This document shows, piece by piece, positions 19,161-27,731 of a stretch of 59,059 nt of DNA. Where the stretch lies: assembly GCF_003096575.1 (NCBI RefSeq), contig NZ_QEKT01000010.1:1-59059 (forward strand), written 5' to 3'. This DNA is from Convivina intestini. GTDB lineage: Bacteria; Bacillota; Bacilli; Lactobacillales; Lactobacillaceae. Position numbers and translations under genes: made by a program. The notes beneath the pieces were generated by a model. It saw only the letters and a program-made list of their open reading frames with translations, was not told where the DNA came from and searched no databases. Within the stretch, counting starts at the first letter, position 1; every line of letters starts with the position of its first letter.

Positions 19161-19814
19161 ATGGCGCGAATTGACTACCGTGATCAAGATCAATGGTCCC
19201 AAACAACCCGCAGTACCAACCAATCTCCGATTAATATTCAAACCAACCAAGTCCAGGTCAGGCCACTTAGCCAAATTCAAATCATCCTAAATAACCTACG
19301 GGGAATAACTGCCAAAGAAATCCCCAGTGGACAACAATTTTTTTGTGAAGGGCAAGTAAACATTAATGGTCAAAGTTGGCAAATGGAGCGTTTTCACTTT
19401 CATGATGGGGCTGAACATCTCCTTGATGGTCAACGTTACGATGGCGAATTGCATTTAGTCCTCAAAAACGACCAGCAAACGGCAGTCCTCGGTGCTTGGC
19501 TGGTGGCTGATGAAAATAAAACCAGTTTAGCCTTAAAACAGTTATTTCATGCCAATCAACTTGCCTTTTCACTACGCTCGTTACTCCCCCAAGCACAGGG
19601 TTACTACCATTATCAGGGCACCCTAACCACACCGCCCCTATTAGAAAATATTGAGTGGTTTATTTTAGACCAACCTTTAGCCTTAAATCCCAATGATTTA
19701 GCTGCTATTCGGGCTAATTTCCCCGATAATCACCGGCAGATACAGGCTGATAATGGTCGGTTAGTAGAATATTTCCCGGTTCAATTTCACATTGGCAATC
19801 AATTTAGCGACTAA
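19161..19814 (+). CDS. Alpha-type carbonic anhydrase
   Basis: 217 aa; hydrates CO2 to bicarbonate. Hallmarks of the alpha class: NQSPINIQT near residue 20, zinc ligands in FHFH (first two His, about residues 77-79) and ELHLV (third His), and TLTTPPLLENIEWF near 150, the usual TTPPC.E.V.W strand. No signal peptide is seen, so it is probably cytoplasmic, unlike many alpha enzymes, which are exported. AAGGAG precedes ATG 19161. A structured leader with a terminator-like hairpin lies upstream, so transcription may be attenuated. In CO2-dependent lactic bacteria the enzyme would supply bicarbonate for carboxylation (inference). Confidence 0.93.
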   Translation: MARIDYRDQDQWSQTTRSTNQSPINIQTNQVQVRPLSQIQIILNNLRGITAKEIPSGQQFFCEGQVNINGQSWQMERFHFHDGAEHLLDGQRYDGELHLVLKNDQQTAVLGAWLVADENKTSLALKQLFHANQLAFSLRSLLPQAQGYYHYQGTLTTPPLLENIEWFILDQPLALNPNDLAAIRANFPDNHRQIQADNGRLVEYFPVQFHIGNQFSD

Positions 19815-19914
19815 TTCCAGGACTTTAATTGGCACTGGCAAGCTATCGCGTTACACTACATAAAGATACCAACGCACCAAACTTCATCCGGAATAAACTC
19901 AGGAGGCTTTTTCA

Positions 19915-21801
19915 ATGGTTAGATTACAAGACGATTTTTACGAAGCAATTAACGGTGCCTGGATTGATCAGGCCACCATTCCCGCTGATAAACCGGCAAC
20001 CGGTGGTTTTTACGACTTGATTGAAGATATTGAACAACTAGAACGACAAGAACTAGCTGATTTTGAAAGTGGGAAAAAGCCCATTCCCGCTCCATTAAAA
20101 AACTTTGTCGCCTTTCACAAATTAACCAGCAACTGGGACCAGCGCCAGCAGGGCATCCAACAGATCGTGACGCAATACTTGGCGCCTTTACAAGCAATTA
20201 CCAGTTGGTCAGCATGGCAAAAAAATGCCGGGCAACTCATTAAAAACGCCTATAGTACGGAATTAGCCTTTGGCATTAGTCCCGATTCTAAAAATACAGC
20301 CATTAACGAACTATGGTTAACAGCACCCGACATTATTTTGCCTGATACAACTAGTTATGACGACCCTGAAAGTAGTCAGCAATTACTAGCTGTTTGGTCA
20401 AAAATGGTCAAAGAAATTTTAGTTAAAGTCGGCTTTGACCAAGCAACTGCTGATCAAATGGTCGAGCAAGCTTTGGCCTTTGACCGTATGATTGCCAATC
20501 GCAGCAGTAGCAACGAAGAAATGTCTGACTATTGGAAGAATTATCATCCAACCGCCTTGGCCGATTTGCAAAAACGGCTTCCTGAGTATGACTTATCCAC
20601 AACTTTAACCGAAATTTTGGACAGCTCCGTGGAGAAAGTTATTATCAGTGATGCCAAGTTTTGGGATAAGGCCCCCGAAGTATATCAGGCCGAAAACTTC
20701 GAGGCCATCAAGGCTTGGACGATGATTCAAGCCGTCTTGGAAATTGCACCCTTCCTTAGTAACGATTTGCGCATCCTCGCCGGTCAATATCAACGGACAT
20801 TATCAGGGACTGCCGAAGCTAGCGAACCAGCCAAAGCCGCCTTTCGCCAAGCTCACGCCTTTTTCGCCAGTGTGGTTGGCCTCTGGTATGGTGAAAACTT
20901 CTTTGGTCCTCAGGCCAAAGCCGATGTTACTAAAATGGTTAAGAGCATCATTAAGGTTTACGAACAGCGTTTTGAACACAATGATTGGTTAACCCCAGCC
21001 ACGCTAGAAAAAGCCAAGGTCAAGCTCAACGCCTTGACCATCAAAGTTGGTTATCCGGACTTTATTCCTGACTATTTGATCAATCGGACGGTGGATTCGG
21101 AACAATCGTTAGTGGATAACATTATCCGCTTTAGTAAGGAAGCCGTTGCTTACCATTTGAGCAAATGGCATCAAAAGCCTAATGCCGAGGTTTGGGGCAT
21201 GTCAGCTGACACCGTTAACGCTTATTATTCACCCGACTTCAACCAGATTGTGTTCCCAGCGGCCATTTTGCAAGCACCGTTCTACCAGTTAAATCAAAGT
21301 GCTTCGGCTAACTTTGGTGGCATTGGAACCGTGATTGCCCACGAAATTACGCACGCCTTCGATACCAACGGCGCTCGTTTTGATGAGCACGGTAATTTGC
21401 ATGAGTGGTGGCAACCAAGCGACTTTGAAAACTTTGAAGCCCGTACCAAGTTGATTGAAGAACAATTCGACGGGTTGGAAAGTGCTGGCGCAAAGATCAA
21501 CGGCCACCTGACTGTATCGGAAAACGTCGCTGATTTAGGTGGGATTTCGGCCGCTCTCACAGCTGCCCAGGCTGATCCAGCCTTTAATGTGCACGACTTC
21601 TTTGAAAATCAGGCCCAGATTTGGCGTCAAAAGGCCAGCGATGACTACTTGAAACTACTGGCCAGCATTGATGTCCATGCGCCTGCTAAATTACGAGTGA
21701 ACGTACCAGTTACTAACTTTGATCTCTTCTTTGACACTTATCAGGTCAAAAAGGGCGACGGTATGTGGCGTGAACCAGCTGATCGAGTTCAAATCTGGTA
21801 A
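19915..21801 (+). CDS. pepO: M13 family zinc endopeptidase PepO
   Basis: 628 aa, the normal length of lactic acid bacterial PepO (neprilysin family), with no signal peptide, so cytoplasmic. The zinc site is HEITH at about residue 476 (VIAHEITHAFDTNGARFDE), and the second signature ENVADLGG lies about 60 residues later; NAYYSPDFNQIVFPAAILQ and the C-terminal RVNVPVTNFDLFFDTYQVK are also family-typical. It degrades oligopeptides from casein or protein turnover. AGGAGG lies 9 bases before ATG 19915. It follows the carbonic anhydrase by 100 bp on the same strand and may be read from the same RNA. Confidence 0.95.
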   Translation: MVRLQDDFYEAINGAWIDQATIPADKPATGGFYDLIEDIEQLERQELADFESGKKPIPAPLKNFVAFHKLTSNWDQRQQGIQQIVTQYLAPLQAITSWSAWQKNAGQLIKNAYSTELAFGISPDSKNTAINELWLTAPDIILPDTTSYDDPESSQQLLAVWSKMVKEILVKVGFDQATADQMVEQALAFDRMIANRSSSNEEMSDYWKNYHPTALADLQKRLPEYDLSTTLTEILDSSVEKVIISDAKFWDKAPEVYQAENFEAIKAWTMIQAVLEIAPFLSNDLRILAGQYQRTLSGTAEASEPAKAAFRQAHAFFASVVGLWYGENFFGPQAKADVTKMVKSIIKVYEQRFEHNDWLTPATLEKAKVKLNALTIKVGYPDFIPDYLINRTVDSEQSLVDNIIRFSKEAVAYHLSKWHQKPNAEVWGMSADTVNAYYSPDFNQIVFPAAILQAPFYQLNQSASANFGGIGTVIAHEITHAFDTNGARFDEHGNLHEWWQPSDFENFEARTKLIEEQFDGLESAGAKINGHLTVSENVADLGGISAALTAAQADPAFNVHDFFENQAQIWRQKASDDYLKLLASIDVHAPAKLRVNVPVTNFDLFFDTYQVKKGDGMWREPADRVQIW

Positions 21802-21858
21802 TCTTCGTAAAATATTTGTCGGTTTTAATCTTAATTTAAATAAATACGAGATAAACCC

Positions 21859-21887
21859 TTGTCAAGCAACTAAAAGATTGTTATTAT
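21859..21887 (+). promoter_or_regulatory. Promoter of tRNA-Tyr/tRNA-Gln
   Basis: TTGTCA (21859-21864), 17 bases, TATTAT (21882-21887), about 20 bases before tRNA-Tyr. An overlapping TATAAT at 21885-21890 is an alternative -10. Confidence 0.65.
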
Positions 21888-21908
21888 AATATAGTTGTTT
21901 GAGACAAC

Positions 21909-21991
21909 GGGAGTGTAGCGAAGTCTGGCTAAACGCGACGGACTGTAACTCCGTTCCTTCGGGTTCGTAGGTTCGAATCCTACCGCTCCCA
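21909..21991 (+). tRNA. tRNA-Tyr (GTA)
   Basis: GGGAGTG pairs with CGCTCCC (one wobble), discriminator A. Anticodon loop CTGTAAC with anticodon GTA, a long variable arm (CGTTCCTTCGGGTTCG) as expected for a class II tRNA, and T-loop GTTCGAATC. Length 83 nt; CCA is not encoded. Confidence 0.95.
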
Positions 21992-22025
21992 TACCGTATC
22001 ATAGCTAACGGTTATAAATAGCTAT

Positions 22026-22097
22026 TGCCCCTTGGCCAAGTGGTAAGGCAGAGGTTTTTGGTACCTCCATGCGCTGGTTCGATCCCAGCAGGGGCAA
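22026..22097 (+). tRNA. tRNA-Gln (TTG)
   Basis: Acceptor TGCCCCT/AGGGGCA with discriminator A, D arm GCC-AAGTGGTAA-GGC, anticodon stem GAGGT/ACCTC with loop TTTTGGT (anticodon TTG), T arm GCTGG-TTCGATC-CCAGC. 72 nt, 34 bases after tRNA-Tyr in the same transcript. Confidence 0.95.
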
Positions 22098-22106
22098 TCA
22101 GATGAG

Positions 22107-22130
22107 ACAGTCAATGATGGCTGTTTTTTT
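22107..22130 (+). terminator. Terminator of the tRNA operon
   Basis: ACAGTC-AATGAT-GGCTGT followed by a T tract, 10 bases after tRNA-Gln. Confidence 0.75.
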
Positions 22131-22142
22131 ATTACCAATATT

Positions 22143-22181
22143 AAAAAGGCCTTGACGGGAAGAAATCGTCAAGGCCTTTTT
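22143..22181. terminator. Bidirectional terminator
   Basis: AAAAAGGCCTTGACG pairs perfectly with CGTCAAGGCCTTTTT (15 bp). It lies just after the stop of the minus-strand gene at 22188 and also backs up the tRNA terminator. Confidence 0.9.
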
Positions 22182-22187
22182 GCTGTC

Positions 22188-22712
22188 TTAGAAGGCATCT
22201 ACAATGGCGGAAACCCCAAAGAAGAATAGGTAAAAGACAACCATGTAAACCAATACTGTTGCTGCCATAACCGGACTAAACAAGAGGATAATCCCTAATG
22301 CCAAGCTAATTGCCGCAATAATAATTGAAAAAGTCCCCATGATGGCGCTGATATGCAAGCCAATCCGACTCATATACAACTGGGCAATTGAATCAACGAT
22401 AAACCAAATAGCAAACAAAATTCCAATGGTGCTGACCCCGACGCCGACATGAAAGATAAAGATGAAACCAACTAACACATCAATCAACACTTTAAAGAGC
22501 CAATAATTATTATTAACTAAACCATCTTTTTTAAATTGACGGGCTTGAATGGTTGTATGCACAGCACCAACCCAAGCCATAATGCCAAATAGAAAAGAAA
22601 ATGAAACCAAAAAACTAATTGGGTGATTAAAAATAGAAATCGCCAAAATAATGAACAAAATGCCCATTAGCATTTCCAACCAATTAATTTTATTTTTTGT
22701 ATTATTACCCAT
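22188..22712 (-). CDS. HdeD/DUF308 family membrane protein
   Basis: 174 aa from ATG 22712, chosen because AAGGA lies 8 bases upstream and the protein length matches the family; longer in-frame starts exist. Six hydrophobic segments in pairs (LMGILFIILAISIF, FLVSFSFLFGIMAWVGAV, VLVGFIFIFHVGVG, IGILFAIWFIVDSIAQLYMS and two more near the C-terminus), with the short-loop layout of HdeD-like acid-resistance proteins. The molecular function is unknown in Gram-positives. Monocistronic. Confidence 0.8.
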   Translation of the reverse strand: MGNNTKNKINWLEMLMGILFIILAISIFNHPISFLVSFSFLFGIMAWVGAVHTTIQARQFKKDGLVNNNYWLFKVLIDVLVGFIFIFHVGVGVSTIGILFAIWFIVDSIAQLYMSRIGLHISAIMGTFSIIIAAISLALGIILLFSPVMAATVLVYMVVFYLFFFGVSAIVDAF

Positions 22713-22839
22713 ATTACTGTTCCTTCCCATATTTATAAACTGTCCAATGAAGTAAATTATAATATTTTCTCTTTGAACATTCAAATAAAAGCCCCACAAA
22801 ACCTAGTTACAAAACACTTTGAAAACTGCATGATTTTTT

Positions 22840-22914
22840 ATGAAAGCACTTTCATGTTCCTAACAAGGAATATCGTGCTATACTCACCTTGTGGTTAAGT
22901 TCCTGTATAGGAAC
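22840..22914 (+). promoter_or_regulatory. cre-like site, promoter and two TTCC-N6-GGAA palindromes
   Basis: ATGAAAGCACTTTCAT at 22840-22855 differs from a strong CcpA cre by one base in the central CG. It is followed by GTTCC-TAACAA-GGAAT (22856-22871), a -10-like TATACT (22879-22884), and the perfect palindrome GTTCC-TGTATA-GGAAC (22899-22914). Together they look like a catabolite-controlled promoter with a second operator. The gene it served (ATG 22970) is truncated. Confidence 0.55.
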
Positions 22915-22969
22915 GATAATCTACATTTGCTTTTAGTGTTTGTCTATGGATTGAAAGAGAGGAATTGTT

Positions 22970-23038
22970 ATGGACAAGTCAATTTTATTTCGTCGGCAAC
23001 TTAGCATGGGCTTTTGTATCATACGTACATATCACTGA
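22970..23038 (+). pseudogene. 22-codon 5' remnant of a gene truncated at the island boundary
   Basis: ATG 22970 has a good GAGGAATT ribosome binding site and the regulated promoter described above, but the frame (MDKSILFRRQLSMGFCIIRT) ends after 22 codons. The first 15 residues could be the start of a membrane protein; after about 23010 the sequence becomes AT-rich island DNA. The rest of the gene is not in the window. Its identity is unknown. Confidence 0.5.
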
Positions 23039-23169
23039 GACTACTGTATGATAAAATATAGTAACTATAATAAATGCTAGTTAACAATATTCACCAGCAT
23101 CAGCATTAAAGCTAAACAATATAATCATAGTTAATATATATTATGTTTTATCAAAATAGGAGTGGTTAG

Positions 23170-23928
23170 ATGAATAATCAAGAAAAACTGATTTCCGTAT
23201 TTGAACATACTCTATTGAATAACGGGGAGGATACTGTATTTTATTCCCCAACATCAGTCGCTAAATATAGAACTACGCTAAATATAAAAAATGCTTCAAT
23301 CATGCGAGAAGTTTCATATACTCTTCAACATCTAGAATACATGTGTTTTGAATTCGAATGTGTCAATCATCATATTATAGTCAATCAAATGCAAATTAAA
23401 AATTTTATTATTTCGGCTGCTTCCATCATAGAAGGGATGCTGACCGATTACGTTTACCGCAATGGTTTTACAAAAAAAGGTTCTCCATGGAAAATACTTG
23501 GTAAAGAATTTCATTCACAAAAGAATAACATTCTTAATTTTGTGAATGAATTTAACGATAAAGAAACAAGAATAACATCTACGTTAGAAATTAAGGTAGA
23601 TGAGAATGAAAGAGAAAATTTAGATGTAAGTTTACAAGAATTAATTGAATTAATAACTAATAGTAGTAAAAAAAACTACTACATACATGGATTAGGAATA
23701 CCAACAGAGGATTTACAATTTCTCAGAAATCTACGAAACATGGTTCATCTCACCATGGAAGAATCTAGTTATAAAGAAATGACTTTTCCAAATTTAAAAA
23801 AAGTAAGAAATATTCTTTATAATTTTTTAAAAAACAAAAACTTTATGACTGAAAATTCAGAAAATAGTAATATATATGAATATTTAATTGATAGTAGTCA
23901 GATAAACATCCCTAATTCGTACGAATAA
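23170..23928 (+). CDS. HEPN-like domain protein, probable defence gene
   Basis: 252 aa, very AT-rich codons, unlike the flanking genes. ATAGGAGTGG precedes ATG 23170. Mainly helical. Residues 70-90 (QIKNFIISAASIIEGMLTDY) and 180-195 (FLRNLRNMVHLTMEES) form the two core helices of a HEPN fold; the Rx4-6H ribonuclease motif is met by R-NLRNMV-H. HEPN RNases are effectors in abortive infection, TA and CRISPR systems. No MNT-type or other antitoxin gene adjoins it. It lies between the truncated gene and the IS remnant, 1.4 kb from the retron. Functional link is inference. Confidence 0.65.
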   Translation: MNNQEKLISVFEHTLLNNGEDTVFYSPTSVAKYRTTLNIKNASIMREVSYTLQHLEYMCFEFECVNHHIIVNQMQIKNFIISAASIIEGMLTDYVYRNGFTKKGSPWKILGKEFHSQKNNILNFVNEFNDKETRITSTLEIKVDENERENLDVSLQELIELITNSSKKNYYIHGLGIPTEDLQFLRNLRNMVHLTMEESSYKEMTFPNLKKVRNILYNFLKNKNFMTENSENSNIYEYLIDSSQINIPNSYE

Positions 23929-24002
23929 TAGGTTTACTCCTATACTACACTCCGAAATCCTTTATTTTTAGGAAATTCCCCCTGATAATAATGATGTGAA
24001 TC

Positions 24003-25150
24003 CCAGAATTGAGACAAGAATTCTGATACTTTTTATTATGCCACCAAAAGCTTGAGCTGGCCATTGTGGATCTGTATCATGAGAACCGTTCTACTAACTC
24101 ACTAGCCAAAGAGTAACATCCTAGTTGTCCAAACGGTTACAGACTGGATTAAAAAAACTAAGTTGTTGGTCAATTACACGTGCTGAATTTACTAACATGC
24201 AACAAGAACTAGCCCTTTTACAAGAAAAAACGAGATTTTAAAATTAGTAATCGTTTTACTGGGCGAATACCACAAGTAAAGCGTAAAATCTATTTCCCTC
24301 TAATCCAGAAGCCATTAACACATTAGTTTAAATTAGTTCGAGTCTTAAAAAAACTCAAAATACCCACCAGTACTTATTTTGAGTAGATTCATTATCAGCC
24401 AAGTAGACCTCAACAAGAAGACCAGCAATTAACCCAAACGTGGCGTAAGATTTGACAGCAGATTTATAAAACTTACGGGGCACCCTGCCCACGAAAGACC
24501 TTGCTTACCTTGAACTGATATTGTAATGTTCATCGGATTAATCATTTCATGCACCAAGCTAATATCTGTTCGCTGATAACGTATCACTGGAAGAAAACAA
24601 CTACAAAGGTGGACTATCCTCAACGACCTAATTTGATCAAACAATTCCACAGACAAACGCTTGGAGTATGGATATTACCTATCTGCAACTAACCAGTGCT
24701 CAATGTGCCTATTTGGCGTCCATACTAGATTTACAAAGACATAAGATTTTGTCACCAAGCAAGATAGATACACGCCTAGTGTGAGTGCCCTCCAAACGAA
24801 CTTTAAACGGGGCAACTCGACCAACGTATTTACACACTGATATGGGAACTAAATTCACTAGTTTGGCCTTTGAAACGCTGTTAAACAGGTGATAACTTGC
24901 TCAAAATTAGGCTATCCCTGTGACAATACAAAGAATGAAAGCTTTCATTCTTTGTTAAAACGTGAGTTTGTTTATCAATTTCGTTTTCCTTAATTGGCAA
25001 ACCTCACCTTATTCGGGGCGTCGACCAGTACCTACAGTAGTTTAATACAGAACGAATCATATCACCCACAGTAAGGACTTATTTGCTTAAGGAATGAGCC
25101 CTATGAATAAATTATGCCTTAGTATTAGCATGGGATTATAAATTAGAAAA
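24003..25150 (+). mobile_element. Decayed IS3-family insertion sequence (orfA and orfB remnants)
   Basis: Translation in shifting frames shows an orfA remnant at about 24040-24290 (ENRSTNSLAKE, then a helix-turn-helix-like VTDWIKKTK and a coiled segment) and an orfB remnant at about 24300-25110: INHFMHQANI, YHWKKTTTKVDYPQRPNLI, SMDITYLQLTSAQCAYLASI, HTDMGTKFTSLAFETLL and AKNESFHSLLKREFVYQI-like residues of the DDE integrase core. Many stops and frameshifts make it inactive. Exact ends are unclear; an inverted repeat CAGAATT...AATTCTG lies at 24003-24026. It shows the island was assembled through mobile DNA. Confidence 0.75.
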
Positions 25151-25285
25151 TCAGGAAATTAAATACGCAACTTAATGTGTAGCCAGTACTCTAATTTATA
25201 TTTACTTTGTATTAGTCCTTGTTCGACTTGCTTCTTTTATAATTGTATATAATAATTATGTCTATATCGAATTAGGGAGTTATCT

Positions 25286-26131
25286 ATGTTTTTTTTCTGC
25301 ATGTTTGCCATCATTACAATTGTTGCGATTATCAAAACATTTTTTGGTTCGTATATTAAAATAATTTTAAATAATTTACCAAAAATATTTTCTCGTATTA
25401 CGTATGTTACTATTATCATTATTTTTTCCATTGGTTTAAGTTTTATATTTGCATATTTTGTTAAATATTTCGGCACACTTCCTGATGGGTTTTCTATTAA
25501 AAATCTAATGACTCCTAGCATATTATTACCTACCACTATTGGATGCACCACTATATTTTTAAGTTATATATCTTTTAAAAAAAGTTTATTAAATTCTAAT
25601 ATCTCTGAATTTAATAATCTATTTAATACTTTAATACAAAAGTCTGAAAATTTAGATGCAGTTATTTTCAAAATTCCACATAAATCCAAAGGAATAATTA
25701 ATATCGCTGGAACATTGCTCGACCGAAGCCTATTGTTAATTTCCAGTCCTAAACACCCCTATACTATACAAAATAAAACAACTTTTTTTAATAATCCCAA
25801 AAACGATTACATTGAAGATGATAATTTTTTGAACCAACTAACTGAAATTTTAATCTTTATAGATAATACATTCGAAGATAAGAATTATAGTTATAATAAA
25901 AATCGTTGTATAAGACAAATTAAAAATAATCTTTCCCATACAACAATGATGTATATTTACTTATATATAACCTATTCTGATAAATGGATAAAATTAGCCA
26001 AACTCATTAAAAAGATGGATTTATTTGGCTTCGATTGTTCCAAATTACCAAAAGAATCAGATACATTTTATAGTGAAAATGAATATGGTCTTGTCATTCG
26101 AAATTTTTTTACAAAAAAAGCATTGACTTAA
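25286..26131 (+). CDS. Two-TM membrane protein resembling phage abortive infection proteins (putAbiC-like)
   Basis: 281 aa. ATG 25286 after AGGGAGTTATCT. Three hydrophobic stretches at residues 1-17, 40-62 and 75-98 (the last two strongest) anchor a cytoplasmic domain of about 180 residues containing EFNNLFNTLIQKSENLDA, a helical middle with DNFLNQLTEILIFIDN, and IRQIKNNLSHTTMMYIYLYI followed by KLIKKMDLFGF. This order is that of the putative AbiC-type abortive infection family, in which TM helices precede a domain with an 'LS..E/T' helix. It is convergent with the retron RT, with only 6 bp between stop codons. Two-TM effectors are known in other retrons (for example Ec48), so a membrane-effector role is plausible but inferred. 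Low-GC codons mark it as island DNA. Confidence 0.65.
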   Translation: MFFFCMFAIITIVAIIKTFFGSYIKIILNNLPKIFSRITYVTIIIIFSIGLSFIFAYFVKYFGTLPDGFSIKNLMTPSILLPTTIGCTTIFLSYISFKKSLLNSNISEFNNLFNTLIQKSENLDAVIFKIPHKSKGIINIAGTLLDRSLLLISSPKHPYTIQNKTTFFNNPKNDYIEDDNFLNQLTEILIFIDNTFEDKNYSYNKNRCIRQIKNNLSHTTMMYIYLYITYSDKWIKLAKLIKKMDLFGFDCSKLPKESDTFYSENEYGLVIRNFFTKKALT

Positions 26132-26137
26132 GGAACT

Positions 26138-27475
26138 TTAATGACTCTGAAAATTTAATTTCTCAATTAAAAAAATAGGAAAACTATGCAAATTAAACTT
26201 AAATAAGTGATTATTTTTAATTATAATGTGCCTATAATTTTTATTATAAAAAAGATTATATTGAATACTATTATATAATTCTTTTATCTTAATTAATTTT
26301 GAATTAGTTGGCATAACTTGAGAATAGTATTCAATCAAACTATGGATTGTTAACAGTGCTATACAAAGCATACATAATGATCGCTCATTGTCATCTCTTA
26401 TTGTTTGTAGCTCTTCCTCATGAGAATTACGCAGTTGATATTCATCATAGAATTTTTTAATTTGTTTATCTACTGCTATAATCCCCATTCTATAATCAAG
26501 TATCGTTAACGTTTTACCAATATTAATTAAGACAGACCTAGCTCTCACTAATTCATCTTTACCAATTGATATTTTTTTATTGACAACAATTCCAGTAACA
26601 ACTTGTCTATTCCAATAACTCATAACTCTTGTTTTAGAGCCCTTAATTGTTAAATGGTTTTGTTCTAATAAATTATTTAAATAATCACAGAATTGTAAAC
26701 GTTTACCGTTTTTTGGTTTTTCACTAAAAATAGAATTATTGTACAAAACACTATAATTATTGGTTGAAAGAGCAACATCATCAGCATATCTAGAATAATA
26801 AATCCCTAATTTTTTACACTCTTTATGGAAAGCTTTATCAAATTCATAAGTCGCTAAATTGGATAAATATGGAGATGTTGGCGCTCCCTGGGGAAGCCCA
26901 ACTTTAAAATGAGTAGTAATACTTGTTAATAAAGTACACACAAAATCCGAGAATTTAAAATAACCCTTAAAAATCCCCCTAATTCTGTTTGGTCTAATCG
27001 TGGTAAAAAAATTTTCGAAATCAAACGTTATAACCAATTTTTTATTTGTATGATGACTAGCATGGACTACGTGACTGGGAATTCCTTTAGTGTGTCTATT
27101 TTTCAAATCCAATTTATTAACGTAAAATTTATTGTGGCTACCTATTTTAATTGATTTAAATGCTGGACTAATATAATCATAATTCGATGACCATTTGGAC
27201 TTCCTTATAGACAACCTTTGGTATTTTTTCAGAACACCAAGAAGCGCTTTTTGTAAATGCTTAAGCTCTTCAATCGGTATTGCTAGTTCTCGATTACCCC
27301 CTGCCTTTTTTGAAATCATTTTAGTGGTATAAAAATCACCCATATTTTGTGTTTCATTAATTCGCTGAAGGAAATCCTTAGAAAGCGTCCTTGTTAAATA
27401 TTGATATTCACTAAAGGATTTTATATATTCAATAAATTCTTGATAAGTAGATATATTAGTAAAATCTTTTTTCAA
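26138..27475 (-). CDS. Retron-type reverse transcriptase
   Basis: 445 aa from TTG 27475; the frame is closed by a TAG 15 bases upstream, so no earlier start is possible. RT motifs in order: KKAGGNRELAIP (RT1, about 55-66), HASHHTNKKLVITFDFENFF (retron region X with HAxxH in place of NAxxH, then the catalytic Asp of motif A, about 139-158), GLPQGAPTSPYLSNL (RT4, about 193), YSRYADDVALS (catalytic YADD, about 225), and VTGIVVNKK (region Y, VTG msr-recognition motif, about 290). The last about 120 residues form an extra helical C-terminal extension. Together with the msr-msd immediately upstream this is a complete retron core that would make branched RNA-DNA (msDNA). Retrons act in phage defence with an effector; see the convergent gene at 25286. 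Confidence 0.93.
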   Translation of the reverse strand: MKKDFTNISTYQEFIEYIKSFSEYQYLTRTLSKDFLQRINETQNMGDFYTTKMISKKAGGNRELAIPIEELKHLQKALLGVLKKYQRLSIRKSKWSSNYDYISPAFKSIKIGSHNKFYVNKLDLKNRHTKGIPSHVVHASHHTNKKLVITFDFENFFTTIRPNRIRGIFKGYFKFSDFVCTLLTSITTHFKVGLPQGAPTSPYLSNLATYEFDKAFHKECKKLGIYYSRYADDVALSTNNYSVLYNNSIFSEKPKNGKRLQFCDYLNNLLEQNHLTIKGSKTRVMSYWNRQVVTGIVVNKKISIGKDELVRARSVLINIGKTLTILDYRMGIIAVDKQIKKFYDEYQLRNSHEEELQTIRDDNERSLCMLCIALLTIHSLIEYYSQVMPTNSKLIKIKELYNSIQYNLFYNKNYRHIIIKNNHLFKFNLHSFPIFLIEKLNFQSH

Positions 27476-27494
27476 TTTAATTTCCCATAACTAT

Positions 27495-27693
27495 GTACGT
27501 GGTATATACTCCAACCAACAGGTGAACGTTAAACAATTGTTGGCTAAGATGGGCTGAACAATAGTAAAGATAATAAACGTGTAATGCAAAGGAACCGCAT
27601 TACATTAAGGTTGGCATCGGATGTTTATGATACACATCTCTTTCCACCAACTAAGGAGACTGAAAAGACAATCCCCATCTATATACCACATAC
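27495..27693 (-). ncRNA. Retron msr-msd non-coding RNA
   Basis: Read on the minus strand, GTATGTGGTATATA (a1, 27680-27693) pairs with TATATACCACGTAC (a2, 27495-27508) over 14 bp with one G-U. Just inside a1 is a G-rich segment (GATGGGG) with candidate branching G. Two msr hairpins follow: GTTGG/CCAAC enclosing GATGT/ACATC (27610-27651) and the perfect TGTAATGC/GCATTACA with loop GGTTCCTTT (27580-27604). The msd part has a CCAACA/TGTTGG stem (27515-27543), extendable by G-U pairs. The RT starts 20 bases after a2. This is the canonical retron order a1-msr-msd-a2-RT. Confidence 0.85.
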
Positions 27694-27701
27694 CTGATTT
27701 T

Positions 27702-27731
27702 AACATATTCTTTATTGAAAGAATTAATCAA
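27702..27731 (-). promoter_or_regulatory. Predicted retron promoter
   Basis: On the minus strand TTGATT (27726-27731), 18 bases, TATGTT (27702-27707). The predicted start at about 27695 falls directly at the first base of the a1 segment, which supports both assignments. Confidence 0.6.

Noticed and set aside
24429-24656. 75-aa minus-strand ORF within the IS3 relic
   Set aside because: It is antisense to recognisable orfB residues (INHFMHQANI, YHWKKTTTK) and has no support of its own.
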